Notes under the pieces: model-generated
What the model was told of the DNA's origin: nothing
Seen by the model: the letters and a program-made list of their open reading frames with translations, nothing else
Databases searched by the model: none
Shown: one piece after another, positions 53,501-62,500 of the stretch
Layout of the letters: every line of letters starts with the position of its first letter
How positions within the stretch are numbered: position 1 is the first letter of the stretch
Origin: Tribonema minus
Lineage: Eukaryota; Sar; Xanthophyceae; Tribonematales; Tribonemataceae
Assembly: GCA_017506865.1 (NCBI GenBank)
Contig: JAFCMP010000268.1
Span: 496,001-560,000 of the forward strand
Direction: 5' to 3'
Length of the DNA: 64,000 nt
Made by a program: the position numbers and the translations under genes

Positions 53501-56500
53501 CCGCTCAAATGAGCTCCGTGTTTATGACATGTGTACATACATGCCTTTGCTGTTTCCATTGTTTCTGCACAGATCCTTGTGTCCCTGGGCATGACTCCAG
53601 CTGGCATCGGCTCAGGCGATGGCTCCACCGCGCTGCCGTACTACTACATGCCCGTCATGGTGGACGGGCGCGTTGTCGGCGGCGGCACGCACGAGGTGAG
53701 CGCAGTGCTCAGCACCTGGTATGTAGGTATGCACCAGCTGTTGTACATACTACATGCCCGTCATGGTGGATGGGCGCGTTGTCGGCGGTGGCACGCGCTG
53801 TCGGCGGTGGCACGCGCGAGGTGAGCACCATTGCCCAGCAGAAATGCACCTGGTATGTAGGTATACACTAGCTTTTTTACTACATGAAGTACATACATAC
53901 CATATGCCCATTGTGGTGGATGAGCGCGTTGTCGGTGGCGGCACGCACAGGGTGAGCACTGTCATGAGCCGGAGCAACGTTGCTCAGCTGAAGAGCGCTG
54001 GCATCAAGGTATACGTATGCAAATTGTTTAATACCACTTCATGCAGACTGTGGTGAATGGGGCACGCTGTCATGAGAGGCGGAAATACCAGGCATGCAGG
54101 TACCCCAACCCAAACCTTTCCCGAATCCTAATCGAATCCAGTTTTCTGACCCTAATCCAGCACCACGTCTTCGCCGCACTCCACAGATGTTGACCCAAAT
54201 CCTAACTCTATGTCCAATTCAACTCAACACAATGAGTGCATTGCTCAGCAGGGATGCACCTGGTATGTAGGTATGCACGACACTGCTGCACTGATACCTA
54301 CCCATCGCGGTGAATGGGGCGCATGGTCGGCGACAGCGGCTCGCACAGGGCAAGCGCTGTCATGAGCAGAGCAGCACTGCTCAGCAGCAGCCCTGGGTAT
54401 GATGGTATACGTCTACATGTATGCAGGTTGTTTTACCACTACATGCAGGTTGTGGTGAACGGGGCACGTTGTGAGCGGCGGCACGCACAGTGTGAGCGCT
54501 GTCATGAGAGGGGGGCAGTGCTGCCAAATGCCAGGCATCTAGGTAACCTAGGCCGAAGATTAACCGAATCCAATTTCTTATCCCAATTCAGCTCAACACA
54601 ATGCGCCACCTTCCTCGCCGTGCTTCACAGAAGTTGCAGCCGGGATCCGACCCAATATCAACCCCAACCCTGACGCAGCTCAACACAATACCCCATGTTC
54701 TGTGACGCGCTCCACAGACGCTGCAGGCGGTTTCGCGATGCCTGTGCCGCCCCAAGGCAGCTAATTTGTGCCATCAACCTTTTCATGATTTCAAATCTCA
54801 TCCTGATCTTAACTCTCACCCAGCTCAACTCATACATCACCTCCTTCGCCACGCTTCGCAGACATTGCCGGCGGTTTCACGCTGCTATACCAGGCATGTA
54901 GGTGCCCTAAGCCTGGCCTGATCCCTGATGGAACTCAATTTTCGACTCCAATCCAGCTCAACACAATGCACCACCTTTTACGCCTTGCCCCACAGAGGTT
55001 GCAGGCGGTTTCGCGAGGCCTGCGCCGGCTCAAGGTTGCAACGCCCCCTGCCGTGGCCATGGAGGTGGCATGTAGGTACCCCTAACCCAAACCTAGGCCA
55101 CATCCTGACCGAATCCAAATGTTTTATCTCAATCCAGCTGAACTCATGCGCCACCTTCTTTGCCGCACTTCACAGACGTTGCAAGCGGTTTCGCGAGGCC
55201 TACGCCGGCTCAAGGTGGCGACGCCCCCCGCTGTGGAGCCGACCATGGAGGTGGCGCTGCTGCCGCCCATGAAGAAGGGCTCCGGACCGTTCCCGGGCCT
55301 GTTCCTGTTCACTGGGGCCTCCAGAATGATCCGGCCGGTGAGCTCGTTGAGGAAATGTTGAAGCACCTACCTACAATGTATGTGTCAGTGCTCTGCAAAG
55401 TACAAGCATGGAGGAGCATCACGGCAGTGCGCTGCCTGTGTCGCACTGTGTCACAAACTGAAGTTCAAAGGGGCCTCCAGGATGATCCGGCCGGTAAGTT
55501 TTTGCACGGCAACTATGATGAAAGCTGGTATGCCAGTGTTCCGCAGAGCGTGCATATGAGCACCGCTGCAAGGCGCGGCGGTGTCATGCACTGCTGCAGC
55601 ACACACATTCCAACCAAGAACTGTGACATGTTAGCGCGATGCAGGAATGGAGAGCGTCAAAGGTCCACAGGGGCTTCCAGGATGTTTCGGCCGGTAACTT
55701 GTCTTTGAGGAAACGTTGAAGGACCTGCTTATAATGCCTGTGTCAGTGCTCTGTGAGGTGCAAGCGTGGAAAGTCACGGCAGTGCGCTGCCTGTTTCGCA
55801 CTGTGTCACACAAACTGTGCTGAAGTTCACTCGTGCCTCCAGGATGATCTGGCCGGCGAGTTTTGTGCACGTCAACTATAACGCAACTGGTATGCCAGTG
55901 TTCCGCAGAGTGTGCATATGAGCACTGCTGCAAGGCGCGGCGGCGTCATGCACTGCTGCAGCACACCCATTCCAACAAAGAACTGTGACATGTTAGCATG
56001 GAATGGAGAGTGTCGATGTTCACAGGGGCCTCCAGGACGATCCGGCCGGTACGCTTTTTTTAAGGAAACCTTCAAGTACCTGCGTACACGTCTGTGTCAG
56101 TGCTCTGCAAAGTGCAAGCAAGGAGCCATGTGTGTGCGCAATGACAGGAGGTCAGACATGCGCTTGCCTCGCATACTTGAAGTACCAGCTTCAACTTGAG
56201 CTCCGCTTCCACCTATCTCACAGTGCTCACTGACCCCCTCCCCCCCCCCCCCCCCTCCTCATTTTCGCATACTACCACTCCAAACAGGTGTTCCACCTAT
56301 CTCACAGTGCTCACTGACCCCCTCCTCCCCCCCCCCTCCTCATTTCGCATACTGCCACACCAAACAGGTGCTGAACATTGAGTTCTGCAAGCGCGAATGG
56401 ATCGGCCCTCTGGAGCAGCCGTTCATGGAGATTGCGTGCCTGGCATCAGAGGCCAAGGGCACAGGCGCCACGCACTGCGAGATCGACCCCACCAACATGC

Positions 56501-59500
56501 TCAGCCTCATCGCTAGGCAAGTGAAGTTCAAGCTCAGCGCACTTGAGGTTTCTTGTCGATGGCCCCCTTTGCCACGCTGGGTTAGGGTTAGGGTTAGGGT
56601 TAGGGTTAGGGTTAGGGTCCTGCCACGCTGACCATCGAAGAGATGGAGCTTAGCGTTGCGAGGGGCACCTCACAAACCGCCCAGCAGCTGCAAGTTTGAA
56701 AGTGCAGCAGTGGAGCAGTTCAGCAGGGCAGTTGACATTTGGCTCAGCGGCGCTTTGTTCGTTGAGCTATAAACTGCGCGCGTGTGCTCCATCCCAGTGC
56801 TAAGCAAGTGACGCAGGCGGCTCAAGTTGAGCAGGGCGATCGCGCTTGTGTTTTCACAGCAGGGCTGCAAATCATTCTAAATGTCAATCTGAAATCATCT
56901 CCAATGCCCAGGGATTACTGCCTCCTTCGTGGCCAAGAACACTGATTGACGCGTTTCTTCCTCGCAACTTCAACGCTGTGACTCTCCTCCGCAGCCTGAC
57001 GCCCTTCAGCGACTACAACCAGTCGCCGCGCAACATGTACCAGTGCCAGATGGGCAAGCAGACCATGGGCACCCCCGCGCACTGCCTGTACCCGCACAAG
57101 ACCGACAACAAGGTTCGTACGGTACTCCCCATGGACAGCCCTCTCCCCCTTGAATAGCTTGGGGGGGAGGGCTATATGGCTGAGTACCCCCCCCCCCCCA
57201 GATATTGAGTTTTTCATTTACATTGGCATGCATGCAATAGCCTGGGGGGGGGGGGGGGGGGGGGGGGTTGAATAACGTGAGGGGTGGGGCGCTACGCATG
57301 TATTTGTACAAGACTGACTAGCAGGTGCATATCTCGGCATCTGGCGGCGCGCCTGTCTACATCATGTACTGCACTACACTGCCACCTGCAAGTGTTCACA
57401 ATTGGTGCTTCCTCTACACAGAGCGCTTTGTGAACTTGCAGTCCCAAGCTGACGGCAAGTTGAAGGTCAACTTAGCGTATTCAAAGCCTTGGTCGAGACC
57501 TGGTTTAAGTGACGTTTGCACCAAGCATTTGGCAAGGCTGGCAACAAGGTGCGCCAGTAGTACTGGCGCAGCTGCCAACGCAGGCACATGGCAGAGCAGA
57601 TTTTTGACAAAAAGTTGTATGAGGGAGAGACTAGCCATGATGAAACTTTAGGCCCAGCTCACTATTAGACCCCCCTCCCCGCAAAACGTGGGGGCAACAG
57701 GGGGGCGATGCAGACAGCTAGTTCTTATTCTGAGCTTTCTCTCCCTCCTTCGCTGAACAGCAGTAACTCTTGTGTCCGTCGTCGTTGCAACACATGCAAG
57801 GGTCTTGAAGTGGTGCCTTGCTTGGCAGTACGCTGTGCAACCAATTGGTGTGCTGCACAATGGACTGTGCGTTGCATTGGCGGTATAGGTCACTGCCGCG
57901 CTGCTTGAAAGTGTGCAGTCGGTTACCTTTCTCAACACCAGCATGTTGCATACCTTGAAGTACAGGTACTGATACTGCAGTTATTTGACGCATACCTACG
58001 TACCTGCTGTGCACGCCGCTCCGCAGGCGTACCGCATCCTCCTCCCAAAAGCGCCGTGTTTCATACTGCGATGTGCGGCATGAGTGGCAACACACTGCGG
58101 CACGTATGCCGTCACACTAGTGTTTGCCATCGCGGTGCTCAATGAGCAACTGCACAGGAGCACTGACACTACTGTTGTGTAAGGGATAGCTATCACGTGG
58201 CTCAACGAGCATCTGCATTGGAGCACTGACACAGCTGCCGTGTGCGGTATACCTACATACTTGTCGGTCAGTGACCGTTTGATGGTGTAGATAGCGCATG
58301 TGTTACACGTTCGACACAGCACATGTGTACACAAGTTGCATGCTTTGATCCTCATAGGGTTTCCGCTGCCCCCTCAAGCGGAAGTAAACAATGTATACCT
58401 ACATACTTGCTGTGCACACCGCTGCGCAGATGTACCGCATCCTGTTCCCGCAAGCGCCGCTGGTGATGACGCGCCGGCATCGCGAGTTTCAGATGGACAA
58501 CTATCCACAGGTGTGCACCACCAAAAACTTCAAGCGCTTGAAGTACACAAACTCAGAAGTGCTGTGTTTGGGGCACAACTGTTGCTTGGAAGTATCACAC
58601 CTGACGCTTATCATATGCACCATCAACAAAGTGAAGTATTTCGAAGTACAAAAAACTTAAAAAAAAAGTGCTGTGTTTGGGGAACGACTGTTTTTGGAAG
58701 CATCACAGCTGACGCTTATTATCATCAGACCTGAAGCGAAGGATTCATACACACGTGTGCTGGTACTGGCCAACTGTCGCCTCTACAAAGCACGGAACAC
58801 GCGCCAGCTGCTTGCAGCTCACAGAATCGCGCGTGTGCTTAGGGTTAGGGTTGGGATAAGGAGTTAGGGTTAGGGTAAGGATGAGGATTAGGGTAAGGGC
58901 TAGGGTTAGGGTTACGATTTGCGTCCGCACCTTTCTGCTGCGTTGCATGATTCAGCAGTGCAATGAGCTCTGAATGCGCCCCTGTCCGCGGCATCAGTGC
59001 TTCTCGGCAGTTTCTCAGTGGGTATGTATGCGTCTGACACGTCCAATCATATCAATCGATTGTCGCGGTCGTTGCTGGTGATCATCATCATCGCGAGGTG
59101 CCCCAAGCAGGTGCTGCAATGGACCATCACGAACGTTACTCACATGCCTTGCAACGCCTCAGGGTTAGGGTTAGGGTTAGGGTTAGGGGTAGGGATAGGA
59201 ACGACAAGCGCGGAAAGGAAAGAAAAAGTATGTATGCATGTCACACACATTTAACCATATCAATCGATCATGGTGGACCTCGCTGGTGATGATCATCATT
59301 GCAAAGTGCTCTAAACAGGCGCTGCAATGGCTTTGGTGATGCTCAACGAGTTGCTCCCGTTGTTGTCAGTGGATATGTATGCATGTGACACACAAACAAT
59401 CATACCAATCGATCATTGTGGACGTCGCTGGAGATCACCATCATTGCGAAGTGCTCCATATAGGCGCTGCAATGGGCCGTGGCGAACGTACTTCACACTT

Positions 59501-62500
59501 CTTGCACCGCAACGATGGCAACGTAGAAATGAATCAGGCGACCACGGTTTTTGGTACAAGGCATTTAACTCGACGGCTCACCACATCTTGTCACCTACAG
59601 CTCTACGATCTTTTGATTCGTTTCCAATGTGAGGATTGAAGCCTTCCACACATTGGTTAGAAAGTGGGCCCAGTTCCTGAAGAGTTCTGGCCAGTTCTGA
59701 GGCCAGTTTCCGAAAGGTTCTGCATTTCTTAAATAATGTGGAAGGAAAGAAGGCAGTGTTGGCAGCGATTAACTCCACAACTGTGACCCACACCTGTGGT
59801 GGAATTCATCATGATTTGTCAGTTGTCTATCACGTGCAATGCAGAACTTGAATAGCGTGCTCGGTTGCAATGCTGTGATGGCAGGGGACAAACGCGGTGG
59901 TGGCGGTGATATCATACACGGGGTTCGACATGGAGGACGCGATGATTCTCAACAAGAGCGCCTTTGAAAGGGGCTTTGCGCACGCCAGGTGAGCCAGTGC
60001 TACTAATAAGATGCTTCTGTTCAGAACTGACGAATAGCATGTTTATGTATGGGAGTGGCAATAGAGTTGCCAACAAAGGATGCCATGATTCTCAACAAGA
60101 GCGCCTTTGAAAGGGGCTTTGCGCACGCCAGGTGAGCCGCTGCAACTAATAACATGGTTCTAGAAGTGACTGTAGGTCCCAGCAAAGGATGCCATGAACT
60201 AACAACTTGCCATCTGTTCAGGTGAGCCGCTGCAGTTAATAAGAACCGTCAAATAACATGCTTCTGTATGGGAGTGACAATAGTATTGCCAACTAAGGAT
60301 GCCATGACCTAATAATGTGCTTCTGTATAGAAGTGGCTGTAGTCTGGTGGTACCAAGAAAACGTGCCATGATCTTCAGCAAGAGCTCCTTTGAAGGGGGC
60401 TTTGCACACACTAGTGCGGCATTGCAGCTAAATCGAAGCTTCTTTGTGTATGGAAGTATACGTTCAACACGGTTTTGTGTACCAGTGACTTCATGCAAGG
60501 TTATGCCATGATTGTCAACAGAAGCTCCTTCTATAGAAGCTTTGTGCATGCCAGGCGAGCCACTGCAGCTAGTCTCATAGTGAGTGAAGCCACAATCACT
60601 GTAAAAAAACGGTGTTGTTGCACTGACTTTCAGTCGGTGCAACAAACGGCTCTAGTCGGGCGATTTGCTGGTACAATATCTGCAAGACACTACATGAAGT
60701 ATGTGCTTTTGATTACTGAGTGCAGCCGGGTATAGTATGCAAGCGCTGCAGTGCTCAGGCAACATGCGCGTCATGCAACTTGGACTGTGACTCTGATCAT
60801 GACTCTGATTGTGACCATGATTGTGACTCTGCAGCGTGGTGAAGACGATCAAGATCGACCTCAAGGACCTCCTCACCAAGAGCGACAGCAAGACGATGGT
60901 GGTAGGTGCCGCGCATCTGGTGCATTGTCTCAAAACTGTCCCTCTCTCTGCCTCTGTGTTTGGAACTTTGGATCTTGTTTTATAAAACGTCAAGCAGTGC
61001 TGTCAATACAGACAATTCTTCTTCCATAGTGCGTGACTGCAGTTCTCAAAGAGTCAGCAGCTGCCATGTTCGTGCTGTTTTGATGATCCTTTGGTTGCAG
61101 CGTTGCACATGTTATGGGCCGCCGCAGCCCTGTCGCGTGCTCCTCATTCTTACCCTAACGCTCCCGCACTTTCCCTCAACCCTAGAATTATCTGAATGTT
61201 GGCTATTGACACATATTGGGTGCAGCAGCCTCAGTTCAGCAGGCGGCAGTGCACTAGATATTGCGCGCATGTACTGCCATCATTGCTATGCGCATGTACT
61301 GCAGATGCACATGACAGCAGGGGCGTTTGTAGGAACAGATTGAAACAGATGAGGCACAAGGCTCAGACTGTTTCTTATCTGAATGAATTCGACGGTCACG
61401 TTTTGACGCAAGAGATGGGCATTGTCACTCCTGCAGTCACTGCAGTGACCAGATGCGCAACTGCTCAGCAGGCCGTGCCGTAAACAACAGCACCTTATTT
61501 TGAACCTCCACACCCCCCCATTCACTCTCCCACATGATCAGGGCAGCATGCACTTCACTTAAGCAGCCATTGACGCCCCCTTCTCCCCCCCCCCCCCGCC
61601 GCCTCAAGCTCCCCCATCATCAGCACAATGCGCGTTCATTGTCGCAGCTGCTGACCCTCCCCGCCCGCTCCATTCTCCTCCATGATCAGGGCAAGATGCG
61701 CTTCACCAACACCGCCGCCGACGGCAAGGGCGGAAAGCTGTACGAGAACCTGGACAACGATGGCCTGCCGCGTATCGGCGCGTGCGTCAAGGAGGGGGAC
61801 CCCCTCTACTGCGCCATCGACTTGCGCACTAATAAGACCAAGGTACGTGCACGCAAATACTGACCAATGCGTGCGTTCCTATCCATATACTTCTGAAGTA
61901 TGTGATATTGTGGACATATGCTTCAAGGTGTTTCGTCCATGGGTATCGTTGCGCTACCTTACGCATAGCATCAACGAAGTGGAGTTTTTGCACTGCACGT
62001 TAACTTGCGCACCGACAAGGTCCGCCAACAAGGGTGCGTGTCACTCCATGTATGCTCATTTTTCTGTCGTTGCCCTCAGCGGTACGTCTGGAATGCAGCT
62101 TGACATGCAAAAAAAAGTAGATTTCCTGTCGGTGTTGCCATCTCGCGTTACACACGACGGCAAGGAGGGAGACCCCCCCTCTGCGCGATCAACTTAAGCA
62201 CCAGTAACAATAATGTGCACAAAGCTGTTCACTGCACTCAAAGTAGATTTCCTGTCGGTGCTAGCGGCTTGCCTGACACATGGCAGCAAGAAGGGACAGA
62301 CCCCCTCTACTGCGCGAGCAAATTGAGCACCAGTAACACCAACTTGTACGAAGCTGTGTACTGCACAAAGCTGTCTACTGTACACAAAGGATGCATATAT
62401 CCCCAAATCCCATAAAATGCTCATTTGCTTGTCACCACTGGCACTTGAACATTTGAAGGCAGTTGCCCCTCTCTGCTCTCTGTTGGCACTGACTTCACTC

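Noticed and set aside
56581-56618. Telomere or contig end
   Set aside because: Coding exons of the same gene continue on both sides in the correct phase, so the tract is interstitial.
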